64,000 nucleotides of DNA from Closterium sp. NIES-65. Its lineage: Eukaryota; Streptophyta; Zygnematophyceae; Desmidiales; Closteriaceae. The notes below the pieces were generated by a model. The model was not told the origin of the DNA. It saw only the letters and a program-made list of their open reading frames with translations, and did no database searches. Where the stretch lies: positions 434,001 through 498,000 of the forward strand of contig CANXME010000520.1 in assembly GCA_948144175.1 (NCBI GenBank), in the 5' to 3' direction. Within the stretch, counting starts at the first letter, position 1. Each line of letters begins with the position of its first letter. The position numbers and the translations under genes are program-made. Shown here in pieces: positions 21,789-34,211 of the stretch.

Positions 21789-22664
21789 TTGTACTTGTAC
21801 TGATTTCACTGTTAGTTCAATCATTCCTGTTCGTTCATTTCAACATGGTATAGAGCAGGTCCTTCGCTAGGACGGTTTTTTTTAGGGCCCACCACTACCT
21901 ACCTACCTTCCTACCTAACTGCGCCCTAGGGCGCCTCGTTTTTCACAGCCCCCTAAGGCCCCGCGACCCGCGACCCGCCCCTTAGCGACTCGCGCGCCGC
22001 CCCTTAAGGCCCCGTCGGCCCACGCGCTCGCCCCTTACGGCCCCGCCCTCGCCCCTTAGCGGCCCTGTCGGCCCCGCGATCGCTCCTAACGGCCCCGTCG
22101 GCCCCGCGCTCACCTCCCTAGAGGCCCTCGTCGGCCCCGCGTTCGCCCTTAGCGGCCCCTTACGGCCCCCCGCTCGCCCCTAGAGGCCCCGAACGGCCCC
22201 GCGCTCGCCCTTAGCGGCCCCTTACGGCCCCGCGCTCACCCCTAGAGGCCCCGAACGGCCCCGCGCTCGCCCTTAGCGGCCCCTTACGGCCCCGCGCTCG
22301 CCCCTAGAGGCCACGATCGGGCCCTCGCTCGCCCTTAGCGGCCCCTTACGGCCCCGCGCTCGCCCCTAGAGGCTCCGATCGGTCCCGCGCTCGCCCCTAG
22401 AGGCCCCAAACGGCCCCCCCCAGAACGAGCCGCCCGACCCGAGCAGCCCGAACCGAGCCGCCCAGCCCGAATTGAGCCGCCCGAACCGAGCCGCCCAGCC
22501 CAAACCGTGCCGCGCCGCCCAAACCTAGCCGCGCCGCCCTTCCCGAGCCGCGCCGCCCTACCTGAACCGAGCCGCGCCGCCCGTAATGGACCGAGCCGCC
22601 CTACCTGAGTCGCACTGCCTACTGTTTTTGGGGTGCCCCTACTGCTATTACTCCTACTACTACT
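21789..22664 (+). mobile_element. A4 5' end: LTR tail, primer site and repeat-rich leader
   Basis: LTR tail at 21789-21845 ending TTTCAACA, primer site TGGTATAGAGCAGGTC at 21846, GGGCCCACCA, then leader. From about 21960 to 22430 there are tandem variants of CGGCCCCGCGCTCGCCC with a higher-order period of ~60 bp, followed by GAGCCGCC-type units to about 22600. The front half of the LTR is missing. Confidence 0.8.
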
Positions 22665-24626
22665 ATGGCTAGCCCTCCTGTGCTAGCTTTCGATGCTGAG
22701 TGCCGCCCAGTGAAGTTTGAAACCTGGCTAGATGACCTACACCTCTTCCTACAGCTCACTGCCAAGGAGGACATCTCACTGTACGATCACGCCCTAGGCC
22801 ATGCTCCTGCTCCTGCTGCTACTGCTGACAGCACTGCCCGCTCACAGTGGCAGACTCGTGACGCCCACGCTCGCTTCGCTATTCGCAACTCCCTGCCGAT
22901 AGATGAGCGCGAGCACTTTGGGCAGCACAAGACTGCACAGGCACTGTACACTGCTGTCGTTGCCCGCTACTCCTCACCGGCCTCTTCCGCACTACGCCGT
23001 CTCTCTCTTCCCTACCTGTTCCCCGACTTAGCCTCTTTCCACACAGTCGCTGACCTCATTACGCACCTCCGCACTAGTGAGGCTCGCTTCCGCTCCGCCA
23101 TGCCTCATGAGTTCCTTGCCAAGAACCCACCCCCACTCTGGCTCACTCTCTACCACCTAGTCACCCGCCTCGCTGACACTCTACGCTCAGTCAGGGACCA
23201 CTTCCTAGCTCGCTGCCCCACTGAGCTCACCATTGCCCTCTTTGAGAAGGAACTCCTTGCAGCTGAGGCTAGCATAGTCGCTGTAGGTGCCTCTCGTGGC
23301 GACCCCCGTACCCCGTTATTTGAGGGGTGTTCTCCTTCCCCCCTTCTTCACTATGTCGCCTCTGCTGCTGCTGTCAATCTCCTTGGTGCTGAGAAGGTTG
23401 GGACTGCGTCTGCTTCGAGCGGGCGCCGCAGCGGCAAGGGCAAAGGGGGTGAGGGCGGTGGCGGTGACAGCGGGGGAGGCGGTGGTGGGGGCGGCGGCGG
23501 CGGTGGGGGTGGTGACGCGACTGGAGGGGCTAGTGGCAGCGGTGGGGGTGGTGGCGGCAGCGGCGGGGGAGGTGGCAGGGGCGGAGGCGGTGGTGGGGGT
23601 GGCGGTGGACGCGGCGGCGGTAGGGGTTGGGGTGGTCGAGGAGGTGGCGGCGGCGGTGGTGGTTGTGGAGGCGCTGGCGGTGGCCAGGGCCAGCAGCACA
23701 CTCCGTCGCCCCAGGAGGTCCGTGAGTGGTACTCTCAGCACCGGGGGGGGGGGGGTGGCTTTAGCTGCACGTACGTCGTTCGCACTGGTGACCGCACTGG
23801 TCAGCCGTGTGGGGGACCGCACGCCACACAGCGCTGCTTCGCTCGTCTGAACGATGTTTGGCGTGTTCAGTTCCCTCAGGCCACTAAGCTGCCCCGTTGG
23901 CTTGATCTCCTGAAGAAGGGGATTGATATCTATGCTCTAGACTTTGATGCTATTCTCACTGCTATGTATGTGTTGTCTACTAGTGGAGAGGGTGCTGAGT
24001 ACATGTGTGTGCCGCCCGACCCGGGCATTAGGACTAGTGCGTCTGCCGCTCCAGGTACTCGCGTGTCTGCTACCCCAGATGCTGGTGAGGCAGCTACACT
24101 AGGTGCTTGTGCGTCTGCCCCCCCTGGTACTGAGTCGACGACAGCACTGCACACCTTCACACTGGACTCAGGTGCTTCTTGCTGCTTCTTTCGTGACCGC
24201 ACTGCCCTTGAGCCGCTTGCTCGGCCAGTTGCTGTCTCCCTCGCTGACCCCTCTGGGGGTCCGGTCATTGCGACCTCCTCCACTGTCCTTCCCTGTCCTG
24301 CGGTCCCGTCGGGCACACTGTCAGGTCTCCACCTCCCCTCGTTCTCTACAAACTTGGTGGCAGGTAGTGCACTCCTGGACGGGGGTGTTCACCAGTTCAC
24401 CCCTGCCTACGAGCGCGTGACACACTGCACGTGTGCTCGTACGGCCCGCCACTTGGCTACCTTCACTCCGCAGCCGGGGTCGGACCTATACACACTGACC
24501 ACTGAGTCCCCTCAGGTCGCTGCGTCTGCGTCCGCGTCAGGTCAGCTGTCTGCCCCCTGCTCGTGTCGCTCTCTGGCGCACGAGACTGTTCTCTGGCACC
24601 ACCGACTTGGCCACCCGTCTGTGTAG
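22665..24626 (+). CDS. A4 Gag-protease, open to the pre-integrase domain (divergent subfamily)
   Basis: A 653-residue open frame starting MASPPVLAFDAECRP. It has the Copia-A Gag domain (clearly diverged from A1, e.g. LDDLHLFLQLTAKEDIS), a Gly-rich tract (~23450-23690), one LREWY-type motif (VREWYSQ), the C-x13-C-x3-H-x4-C motif and protease LDSGASCCFF. It stops at TAG 24624 inside the pre-integrase HHRLGHPS motif. Reading on in the same frame continues the integrase, so the TAG is a mutation in the polyprotein frame. The Gag part itself is undamaged and could still be made if the copy were transcribed; only a partial LTR remains upstream. Confidence 0.85.
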   Translation: MASPPVLAFDAECRPVKFETWLDDLHLFLQLTAKEDISLYDHALGHAPAPAATADSTARSQWQTRDAHARFAIRNSLPIDEREHFGQHKTAQALYTAVVARYSSPASSALRRLSLPYLFPDLASFHTVADLITHLRTSEARFRSAMPHEFLAKNPPPLWLTLYHLVTRLADTLRSVRDHFLARCPTELTIALFEKELLAAEASIVAVGASRGDPRTPLFEGCSPSPLLHYVASAAAVNLLGAEKVGTASASSGRRSGKGKGGEGGGGDSGGGGGGGGGGGGGGDATGGASGSGGGGGGSGGGGGRGGGGGGGGGGRGGGRGWGGRGGGGGGGGCGGAGGGQGQQHTPSPQEVREWYSQHRGGGGGFSCTYVVRTGDRTGQPCGGPHATQRCFARLNDVWRVQFPQATKLPRWLDLLKKGIDIYALDFDAILTAMYVLSTSGEGAEYMCVPPDPGIRTSASAAPGTRVSATPDAGEAATLGACASAPPGTESTTALHTFTLDSGASCCFFRDRTALEPLARPVAVSLADPSGGPVIATSSTVLPCPAVPSGTLSGLHLPSFSTNLVAGSALLDGGVHQFTPAYERVTHCTCARTARHLATFTPQPGSDLYTLTTESPQVAASASASGQLSAPCSCRSLAHETVLWHHRLGHPSV

Positions 24627-27600
24627 CGCCTTCGTGCCATGCACTCTTGGTACCTTGTCTCCGGTCTTCCCAGAGTCCTCCCACCCTCGCCTGCTCCTCC
24701 CTGTCTTCCCTGCGTCGAGGGGCGGCAGCGCGTCGCTCCTTACTCCTCCTCGTTTCCCCCGACGACTGCTCCCTTGCAGACGCTCCACATCGACGTGTGG
24801 AGCCCAGCCCGCGTCCGTTGTGAGGGTCAGGAGAGGTACTTCCTGATAGTTGTTGACTACTACTCGCGCTACACCACGATCTTCCCCTTGCGCACCAAGG
24901 GTGAGGTCCCTGATGTCTTGATCCCTTGGATCCGCAGAGCCCGTCTCCAGCTCAGCGAGCGTTTCCACTCGGACTTTCTTGTCCTGCGCTTGCACTCTAA
25001 CAGAGGTGGTGAGTTCTCCTCTAACCTCTTGGCAGCCTACTGTGCTGAGCATGGCATTGAGCAGTCGTTCACGCTTCCGGCCTCATCACAGGAGAATGGG
25101 ATTGCGGAGCGCCGCATTGGCTTGGTCATGGAGGTCGCCTGTACCTCCTTGATCCATGCGGCTGCCCCCCACTTTCTGTGGCCGTTTGCGGTCCGGTACG
25201 CTGCGCATCAGCTCAACCTCTGGCCCCGTGTCTCCTTGCCGGAGACCTCGCCCACACTGCTGTGGACAGGGGAGGTTAGCGATGCGTTGCATTTCCGGGT
25301 CTGGGGATCTCAAGCTTTTGTCCGCGATACGTCTGCGGACAAGCTCTCCTCCCGTGCTGTTCCCTGCGTCTTCCTCGGCTTTGTCCAGGACACGCCTGGT
25401 TGGCAGTTTTACCACGCCACCTCGCGCCGAGTCTTGCCCTCTCAGGACGTCACTTTTGACGAGTCCGTCCCCTACTACTGCCTCTTCCCCTACCACACTG
25501 CCCCGCTCCCCCCCCCCCCCGCCTCTCTTCCTCGCGCCAGGTGCTGGTGTCGTAGACCCCCTCCCCCCTCAGGGTGCCGCTCCCTCAGGTGTGTCTCAGG
25601 TAGACCCGGTTGAGCCTATTGAGGTAGCTATCGACTCTCGTCCTGCTGTGGGTGCGGAGCCTGGGGGTGCTGAGCCTGGGGGTGCGGAGCTTAGGGGTGC
25701 TGAGCCTTGGGGTGCGGAGCCTGGGGGTGCGGAGCCTGGGGGTGCGGAGCCTGGGGGTGCGGAGCTTGGGGGTGCTGAGCCATGGGGTGCGAAGCCTGGG
25801 GGTGCTGAGCGTGGGAGTACTGAGCCTTGGGGTGCTGAGCCGCAGAGTCCGGAGTCTGGGGGTTCTGAGTCTGGAGGTCCTGAGCCTGAGAGTCCTACAC
25901 CTGGGGGAGCCCTCTCCTCGGAGCAGCTGCGTGACTGGTACTTCTAGTACTACAGCCTCAGGAGAGGTACCCCTGAAGCCAGGCGTACTACTGGGACTAG
26001 TGCTAGTGCTTCTCCTCCTAGCCGGGAGCTCCCCTCTCGTGAGCGGATCCGTGAGTGGTACGAGCGGCGCTGCACTCTTCAGAGTGGCGCGCCTTGTGTC
26101 GCGGATCCCGCTGCTACTAGTGGTGCTACTGGTGCTGGAGACTCTACTGGTTCAGCTGGTGCTGCGGCCCCAGAGGTTGGAGCTGTTTCTTGTGCTGCGG
26201 ACCCGGGCGTTGGAGCTACGGCTGGTGCTGCGGACCTGGGCGCTGGTGCTGCTGCTGGTGCTGAGAACCCGGGCGTTGGAGCTGCTGCTGGTACTGAGGA
26301 CCCGGGCGTTGGAGCTGCTGCTGGTGCTGAGGACCCTGGAGCTGGTGCTGCTGCTGGTGCTATGGAGTCGGGCGTTGGAGCTGCTGCTAGTGCGGAGGAC
26401 CATGGCGCTGGTGTCTCTGGTGGTTCTTGAGTCGCTGCACGGCAGCGGCCGTACTTCGTTCCGCTCCTTCAGCAGGTTCTTGGTCTCCCGCCTTCTATCG
26501 GTCCTCCTCCTCCCTTAAAGTGTCCACAGCCTGTCCACTCACAGTTACAGTTACAGCCCACCTCCCCACTGCCTGCTCCTTCTCCCTACACTGGTTCTAC
26601 TGGAGGTCTTGCTGAGCGTCGTGAGCCTGCGTCTCGCCCTGCGTCGCCTGTCCGTACTGCTCCCACTAGTGGTTGCGGTTAGCGTCAGCGTCCTCCTCCT
26701 GTCCCTGGCACGCACTGGATGTCTCTGCGTCCGTCCACTGCTCCTCTGCGTGCCCCTTTGCCTTCTCCTCCTGAGTCCTCTCTTCGTGCTCTTCCCGACC
26801 CGGAGTCACTCTCTCTTCGTGCTGCCAGTCCTACTGTCACGCGTCTCCTTGCTACTGTCGTCACTGACCCTTCTTTTGAGTCCACTGCTGCGTTTGCCCT
26901 GGTTGGTGAGCTCGTCAACTTTGCTGCTCGCTGTCGTCTAGACTACGCTGCTAGTCTTGTCGCTGAGTCTAAGTCTGTCTGTCCTCCGTCCGTCGGGGGT
27001 GAGTGTGCCCTTGGCACGGACGTCCTTGAGGACAGGCATGAGGAGTTCTAGTGTTTGTCCGCTACTTCACCTAATCTCGTGTTTGTACTGCTTACCCCTG
27101 AGGGAGACCCGGATGCACTGGACATCCCGACTCCGCGCTCCTACGCGGAGGCGATAGAGGGTCCCTTCTCTTCTCAGTGGCAGGCAGCTATGGATGCAGA
27201 GATGGCTTCCTTGAAGTCCACAGGCACCTATGTTGACGCTGTCCCCCCTCCTAGGGCGAACATCGTCAGTGGCATGTGGATTTTCAGGGTGAAGCGGCCG
27301 CCGGGTTCTCCGCCTGTCTTCAAGGCGCGTTACGTGGCTCGTGGCTTCAGTCAGCAGCATTGAGTTGACTACTTACAGACCTTCTCTCCCACCCCGAAGA
27401 TGACCACTCTTTGGGTACTACTGCACGTAGCTGCTCACCGTGACTACAAGCTACACTCTCTTGACTTCAGCACTGCTTTCCTGCAGGGCAGCCTGCACGA
27501 GGAAATCTGGCTGCGCCGCCCACTTGGCTTCACTGGGACTCTTCCTCCTGGCACCTAGTGGAGCCTCCGGCGGCCAGTCTACGATCTCCGCCAGGCACCG

Positions 27601-28704
27601 CGTGAGTGGCACAACACACTGAGGACTACGCTTGCGGCTCTTGGGTTTGCTCCCTTCATTGCCGACCCGTCGCTGTTTCTACGCACCGACACTTCTCTGC
27701 CGCCGTTCTACATCCTCATGTACGTCGACGACTTGGTCTTTGCCACAGCTGACACTGCTGGACTCGCCTACGTGAAGTCCGAGCTGCAGAAGAGACACAC
27801 GTGCACAGACGTGGGTGAACTGCGCAGCTACCTTGGCTTGCAGATCACCCGGGACAGAGCACGCCGCACGATCACCCTGACTCAGTCACATATGGTGCAG
27901 CAGGTCCCTCAGCGCTTTGGCTTCACGTACTCCTCGCCTCAGGCCACTCCTCTGCCTACTCGCCACTCACTCTCAGCTCTGCCTTCGGATGAGTCCGTAG
28001 AGTCGAGTGGCCCGTACCCAGAGCTTGTTGGCTGCCTCATGTACCTGATGACCTGCACACGACCTGACCTTGCATACCCTCTTAGCATTCTTGCACGCTA
28101 TGTTGCTCCTGGGAGACACCGACCAGAGCACATGGCTGCAGAGAAGAGGGTGTTGTGCTACTTGTGCAGTACGTCGGGCATGGGGCTAGTGCTTGGAGGG
28201 CGGAGTCCAGTGGTCCTCACTGGTCACGCAGACGCTTCTTGGGCTGACGACCAGGCTACGCAGCGGTCGTCACAGGGTTACACCTTCAGCTTTGGTTCCG
28301 GCTCTGTTTCGTGGCGGGCTACTCGCTCGTCTTCTTTTCTCGGCTCCACTTGTGAGGCTGAGATCTACGCAGGGTCCATGGCTGCTCAGGAGCTTCGCTC
28401 GCTCACCTACTTGCTGACCGACCTTGGAGAGCCGCCTCGTTCTCCTTCATTCCTGTACGTAGACAACAAGGCCATGCTGGCCTTGTGTCGAGAGCAGAGA
28501 CTGGAGCACAGAACAAAGCACATTGCTCTCCGCTACTTACTTGCTCGTGAGCTACAGCAGGGTGGTTTGTTGCGGCTTGCATACGTGGCCTCTAAGGCCA
28601 ACACTGCTGATGTCTTCACCAAGGCACTTGCGCCTTGTGATCATCAGCGCTTCTAAAGCCAGCTGGGTCTTGTACCTGTCTTGCCTCACTTGCTCACCTC
28701 TTGA
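24627..28704 (+). pseudogene. A4 pol remainder (IN, linker, RT, RNase H), multiply broken
   Basis: Integrase continues in frame to about 25510, where a run of 13 C residues shifts the frame into the Gly/Ala/Glu/Pro linker (25620-25945); the linker ends at a TAG in LRDWYF. The RT begins near 27170, with stops at about 27049, 27361 and 27557. From 27718 a 312-codon stretch covers YVDD, RT thumb and RNase H to a TAA at 28654. The 3' untranslated region stops at 28794, where A6 begins, so the 3' LTR is missing. Confidence 0.85.
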
Positions 28705-28794
28705 CCTTGCTTGTACTGTTACATATATAAATACCTGCTCTTGCTTGTCTAGCCTTATATATATATGTACTTCTGCATGTGAACTGTGAGAAGA

Positions 28795-28918
28795 AGTGAA
28801 CGAGAATGAATAAACTATGAATGAAGAAAGTACAAATATGAAACCCTATTTGGGTTGTACCCCCTATGGGATACCCCACTATAGCCTACACAAATAAGTA
28901 AGCTATAATGTTTTGACA
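28795..28918 (-). mobile_element. 3' LTR of A6 (124 bp)
   Basis: On the minus strand it starts TGTCAAAAC and ends TTCTCACA, the same ends as A5. It abuts the broken 3' UTR of A4 (left flank TGAAC). The polypurine hairpin (CCCCCATAGGCAAAGTGGGGG on the plus strand, 28921-28941) and the A6 3' UTR (28919-29130) lie next to it. Confidence 0.85.
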
Positions 28919-29130
28919 CACCCCCATAGGCAAAGTGGGGGAAAACAAGGGGTCACAAGACCAGTCAAGCAAAGCAAAGAAAAGCTCAGGGTGGATCACA
29001 AAGTCACCACACATTCCGAGCGCAAGGTCAAGGGCCACAAGGCCAGTTCGCATGCAAGATCATATATAGAGATATACAAGAGTCAAGCAAGCAAGAGCAA
29101 GACTATATATAGGTCAAGGTACAAGCAAGG

Positions 29131-32100
29131 TCAAGAAGTGAGCAAGTGAGGCAAGACAGGCACAAGACCCAGCTGCGTGCAGCAACGCTGATGATCACAA
29201 GGCGCTAGTGCCTTGGTGAAGACATCAGCAGTGTTGGCCTCAGAGGCCACGTACGCAAGTCGCAACTGACCATGCTGCTGTAGCTCACGAGCAAGAAAGT
29301 AGCAGAGAGCAATGTGCTTTGTCCTGTGCTCCAGTCGCTGCTCTCGAGACAAGGCCAGCATGGCCTTGCTGTCTACGTACAGGACTGGAGGAGAACGAGG
29401 CGGCTCTCCAAGGTCGGTCAGCAGGTAGGTGAGCCAGCGAAGCTCCTGAGCAGCCATAGCCCCGGCGTAGATCTCAGCCTCACAACTGGAGCCGAGAACA
29501 GAAGACGAGCGAGTAGCCCGCCACGAGACAGAGCCGGAACCAAGGCTGAAGGTGTAACCCTATGACGACCGCTGCGTAGCCTGGTCGTATACCCAAGAAG
29601 CGTCCGCGTGTCCAGTGAGGACCACTGGACTCCGCCCTCCAAGCACTAGCCAGTGACGATGTTCGCCCCAGAAGGGGGAACAGCGTCAACGTAGGTGCCT
29701 GTGGACTTCCAAGAAGCCATCTCTGCATCCATAGGTGCCTGCCACTGAGAGGAGTAGGGACCCTCTATCGCCTCCGCGTAAGAGCGCGGAGTCGGGATGT
29801 CTAGTGCATCCGGGTCTCCCTCAGGGGCGAGCAGTACAGACGCGAGATGAGGTGAAGCGGCGGCCAGACACTGGAACTCCACCTGCCTGTCCTCAAGGAC
29901 GTCCGTGCCTAGGGCACACTCACCCCCGACGGATGGAGGACAGGCAGACTCAGACTCAGCGACAAGACTAGCAGCGAAGTCTAGACGACAGCGCGCAGCA
30001 AAGTCAACAAGCTCATTGACAAGGGCAGACGCAGCAGAAGACTCGAAGGAAGGGTCAGTGACAGCAGTAGCAAGGAGACGCGTGACAGTGGGACTGGCAG
30101 CACGAAGAGAGTCCGACTCCGGGTCGGCAAGAGCAGGAAGAGAGGAAGCAGGAGGAGAAGGCAAAGGGGCACGCAGAGGAGCAGTGGACAGACGCAAAGA
30201 CATCCGGTGCGTGCCAGGGACAGGAGGAGGACGCTGACGTGAACCGCGACCACTAGTGCGTGCAGTGCGAACAGGCGACGCAGGACGAGACGCAGGCTCA
30301 CGACGCTGAGTAAGACCTCCAGTCGGACCAGCGTAGGGAGAAGGAGCAGGTAAAGGGGAGGCAGACTGTAGCTGTAACTGTGACGGGACTGGCTGTGGAC
30401 CCTCTAAGGGAGGAGGAGGAGGACCAGGAGAAGGTGTCAGACCAAGAACCTGCTGCAGGAGCGGAACGAAGTACGGTCGGGGCCGCGTGGCGACGCCAGA
30501 AACAACAGGGACAGCACCAGTACCTCCAGCAGCACCTCCAGCAGCACCTCCAGCACCCCCAGTAGCAGAAGGAGCACTGGCAGTCGAATCGCCAGCAGTA
30601 GTCTCAGCGCCAACACCCACAGCAGTACCAGCTCCAGGAGAACCCTCAGGCCCAGCAGCTCCAGCACCCACAGCACGAGCACCTCTGGGACGTGCGGCAG
30701 CAGCACCCTCTGCAGCCGAAGAACCTCCAGCACCAGCAGCACGCCTCTAGCGCCGGGCAAACCACTCACGCAGCTCCTGTGGGGAGAGGGGCTCTCAGCG
30801 AGACGAAGCACCTCCAGGCGGAGAACCTCCAGGCTCACCATCCTCAGGCAAAACACCTCCAGGCGGAGCACCCCCAGTCTTAGCACCCCAAGGCTCTGCA
30901 CCCCCAGGCTCAGCACCCCCAGGCTCAGTACCCCCAGGCTCAGCACCCCCAGTCTCAGCACCCCCAGGCTCAGCACCCCCAGGCTCAGCACCCCCAGGCT
31001 CAGTACCCCCAGGCTCAGCACCCCCAGGCTCAGCACCCCGAGGCTCAGCACCCCCAGACTCCGCACCTCCAGGCTCAGCACCCCCAGGCTCAGCTCCCGC
31101 AGCAGCACCAGAGTCACCAGTGACCTCGACAGGCTCGAGCGCGTCTACCTGGGACACACCTGAAGGGGCAGGACCCTGAGGGGGGAGGGGGTCTACCGGG
31201 GGGTGACCTGGTACCAAGAAGAGCGGGGGCGGGGGAAGGGAAGGAGTGCGGTAGGGGAAGAGGCGGTAGTAGGGTACCGACTCATCAAACGTGACGTCCT
31301 GGGAGGACAGAACACGTCGAGAGGTGGGGTGGTAGAACTGCCACCCAGGGGCGTCGGGGGGGGAACCCCAGGAAGACGCAGGGAGCAGTGCGAGGGGACA
31401 GCTTGTCCGCAGACAAGTCGCGGACAAACGCCCGAGATCCCCAGACCCGGAACGCCGACACATCGCCAACCTTCCCCTTCCACAGCAGGGCTGGGGAGGT
31501 CTCCGGCGTGGAGACCCTGGGGTGGAGGTTGATCTGATGCGCCGCATACCTGACCGCAAACGGCCACAGAAAATGGGGGGCAGCCGCATGCATCATAGAC
31601 GTACGAGCGACGTCCATGACCATGCCAATGCGGCGCTCCGCAATCCCATTTTGCTGCGAAGAGTCCGGAAGCGTGAAGGTTTGGCGGATGCCTCGCGCAC
31701 GACAGAAGGCACGCAGAAGGCCAGAGGAGAACTCTCCGCCTCGGTCCGAGTGCAGACGCAACACAGGAAAGTCCAAGCCAAACTCTGCCTGAGCTGGAGA
31801 CGAGCTGCGCGGATCCAGTCGATCAGCACCTCAGTGACATCACCCTTGCTGCGCAAGGGGAAGACTGTGGTGTAACGCGAGTAGTCGTCAACCACCAACA
31901 GGAAGTAGCGCTCGTGACCGAGTCCACGGACGCGGGCAGGGCCCCACACGTCCATGTGAAGTGTCTGCAACGGAGCCTCTGTCGGAGGAAACTGGGAGGA
32001 GTGAGGGGCAGCACGCTGGCGCCCCTCGACACAGGGGACACAGGCAGGGCCAGGGCCCTGAGGAAGGGGAGGGAGGGACCGGGGGAGACCAGACACAAGA

Positions 32101-32900
32101 AGACGGGAGGCCATGCCTCTGAGCCGAAGCAGAGAGGGGTAGCCAAGGCGGTGGTGCCAGTGGAGAGTCTCGTTAGACAGACGGCGACACGAACAGGGGG
32201 CAGACTTAGGACCAGACCTGGACGCTGCAGCAAACACCTGACCAGACGAAGGGTCTCTACTTGACTCAGCACCGGGAGGAGAAGCAGTGGTCAGTGTGTA
32301 CAGGCTCGACCCTGGCTGACGTCTAAACGTAGCCAGGTGGCGACCTGTGCTAGCCTCTGTGCAGTGTGTCACCCGCTGACGAGCAGGAGTGAACCGGTGG
32401 ACACCCACATCCTGTAGGTCAGCACCACTCACCAGGTTTGTAGAGAACGAGGGGAGGTAAAGACCAGTCAGGGTGCCAGAGGGAGCCGCCGGACACGGGA
32501 GGACTGTGGAGAAACGAGACAGGACAGGACCCCCAGAGGGGTCAGCCAGGGACACCGCAACAGGCTGACTAAGCGGCGTGAGAGTGGTGCGGTCCCGAAA
32601 GAAGGAGCGAGACGCCCCAGAGTCAAGGGTGAAGGTGTGGGAGGCAGAAGCCGACACAGTACCTGAGAGGGCAGACCCACTAGCACCTGAGAGCACAGAC
32701 GCACTGGCACCTAGAGCAGCAGCCTCACTGGCACCTGACACAGCAGTACTAATGCCCGGGTCGGGCGGAAAGCACCGGTAACACTCACCATCATCACTAA
32801 CAGTCACAGCATACATGGTAGCAAGGATAGCATCAAAGTCAAGATCAAACACAGCTACACCAGCCCTAGACAGCTCTCCTTAGCGGGGGATCTCAGAGGC
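29131..32900 (-). pseudogene. A6 pol (RNase H, linker, IN, PR) with RT core deleted
   Basis: Reading down the minus strand from 32852: protease [10 protein letters not shown], pre-integrase and integrase. Frameshifts occur at about 31780 (just before LRLHSDRGG) and in a G run at about 31360. The repeat linker is at about 31100-30890. The RT begins but ends at GANIVTG (29648), where sequence jumps directly to RNase H just before PVVLTGH. This removes the RT palm, including YVDD, and the thumb. RNase H and the natural stop (29131) remain. In the upstream gag-protease junction two stops replace Glu and Trp codons (near 32881 and 32901). Confidence 0.87.
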
Positions 32901-33092
32901 CTACGGAAACTGCTGGCGCCAAGCGTCGGTCAGGCGGGCAAAGCAGCGGCGAGCGGTGTGGGTGCCCCCACACTGCTCACCCGCGCGCTCGCCGGTGCGT
33001 AGGATGTAGGTGCAGGGACCGAACGCCCCACCACGCTGACGCTGCGAGTACCACTCACGGAGCTGCTGAGGGGCGGGGACGCCGCGAGAGCG

Positions 33093-33128
<36 letters not shown>

Positions 33129-34166
33129 CTGACCACCCCTAGTGCCGCTTCTCTGGGACGAGCCACTCCGACCACCTCCACCACCGCCACCCCCGCCTTC
33201 GCCGCCACCGCCGCCACCGCCACCCTCGCCCCCGCCGCTCCCACTGCCTCCTCCGCCACCACCTCCGCCGCCACCTCCGCCTCCACCGCCGCCACCAGGA
33301 CCTCCACCCCTGCCTCCACCCCCACCGCCACCCCCACTCCCCCCGCCGCCCCCACCTCCTCCGCCACCGCCCCCGCTAGCTCCACCCGCTTCCTTGCCCC
33401 CCTTGCTCCTGCCAGAGCGGCGCCTACCGCTGGGGGCAGACGCCGCACCGACCGACTCTAAACCAACGAGGTCGGCCGCAGCAGCAGAGGCAACAGAGGG
33501 TAGCAGGGGGGAAGGAGAACACCCCTCAAAGATGGGGGTGCGCGGGTCACCACGAGAGGCCCCTACAGCGACTATGCTCTTCTTGGGCGCTAGCAGGGAC
33601 TTCTCAAGGAGGTCGACAGTGAGGGTGGTTGGACAGACAGAGAGAAACTGGTCCCTAACAGCACGAAGGGACTCAAGGAGATGGGTGACTAGAAAGTAGA
33701 GGGTGATGTACATGGGAGGGGGGTTTTCGGCGAGGAAGGCAGCAGGAAGCGCAGCTCGGTAGCGAGTGTCACTAGTGCGAAGGTGGGTAAAGAGGTCAGT
33801 AAGGTCAGGGAAGAGGTACGGTAGCATGAGGCGGATCAGTGTAGCAGTGGAAGGGGAGGAGTAGCGCGCAACTACAGCGTCGTACAAGGCTTGAGCGGTC
33901 TTGCACTGACTAAAGTGTGCACGCTCGGAGGAAGGGAGGTGGCGACGCACAGCAAGACGTGCAGCAGCATCGCGTGTGGCCCACTTGGAGCGAACAGTGG
34001 GGTCAGCATTAGTAGGAGGGGCAGGGACAGCGCCAGAGACAAAGTCAAATAGAGAAACCTCATCGATCGCATCGCACAGTAAGTACAGCTGCAGGTCCTC
34101 AATCGAGACAGCAAAGTCAATGGCGCGACCCTCAGCGTCAAAAGTCAAGACACTAGGGGTGGCCAT
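32901..34166 (-). CDS. A6 Gag (421 codons, open)
   Basis: Starts at ATG 34166 ([18 protein letters not shown]) and runs open through the Gag domain, a Gly-rich tract, a Gln run of about ten residues, LREWYSQRQRGG and the Cys/His motif CTYILRTGERAGEQC...H...C to a TAG at 32901. Most similar to A1 Gag, with small in-frame deletions (e.g. before TDLFTHLRTS). The leader is cut 45 bases upstream of the ATG at the A7 junction, so the 5' LTR is missing and expression is doubtful. Confidence 0.82.
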
Positions 34167-34211
34167 TGTAGCAGCTGACAGTCTCACCGGGCAGGAATGG
34201 TCGGGTAGCAG

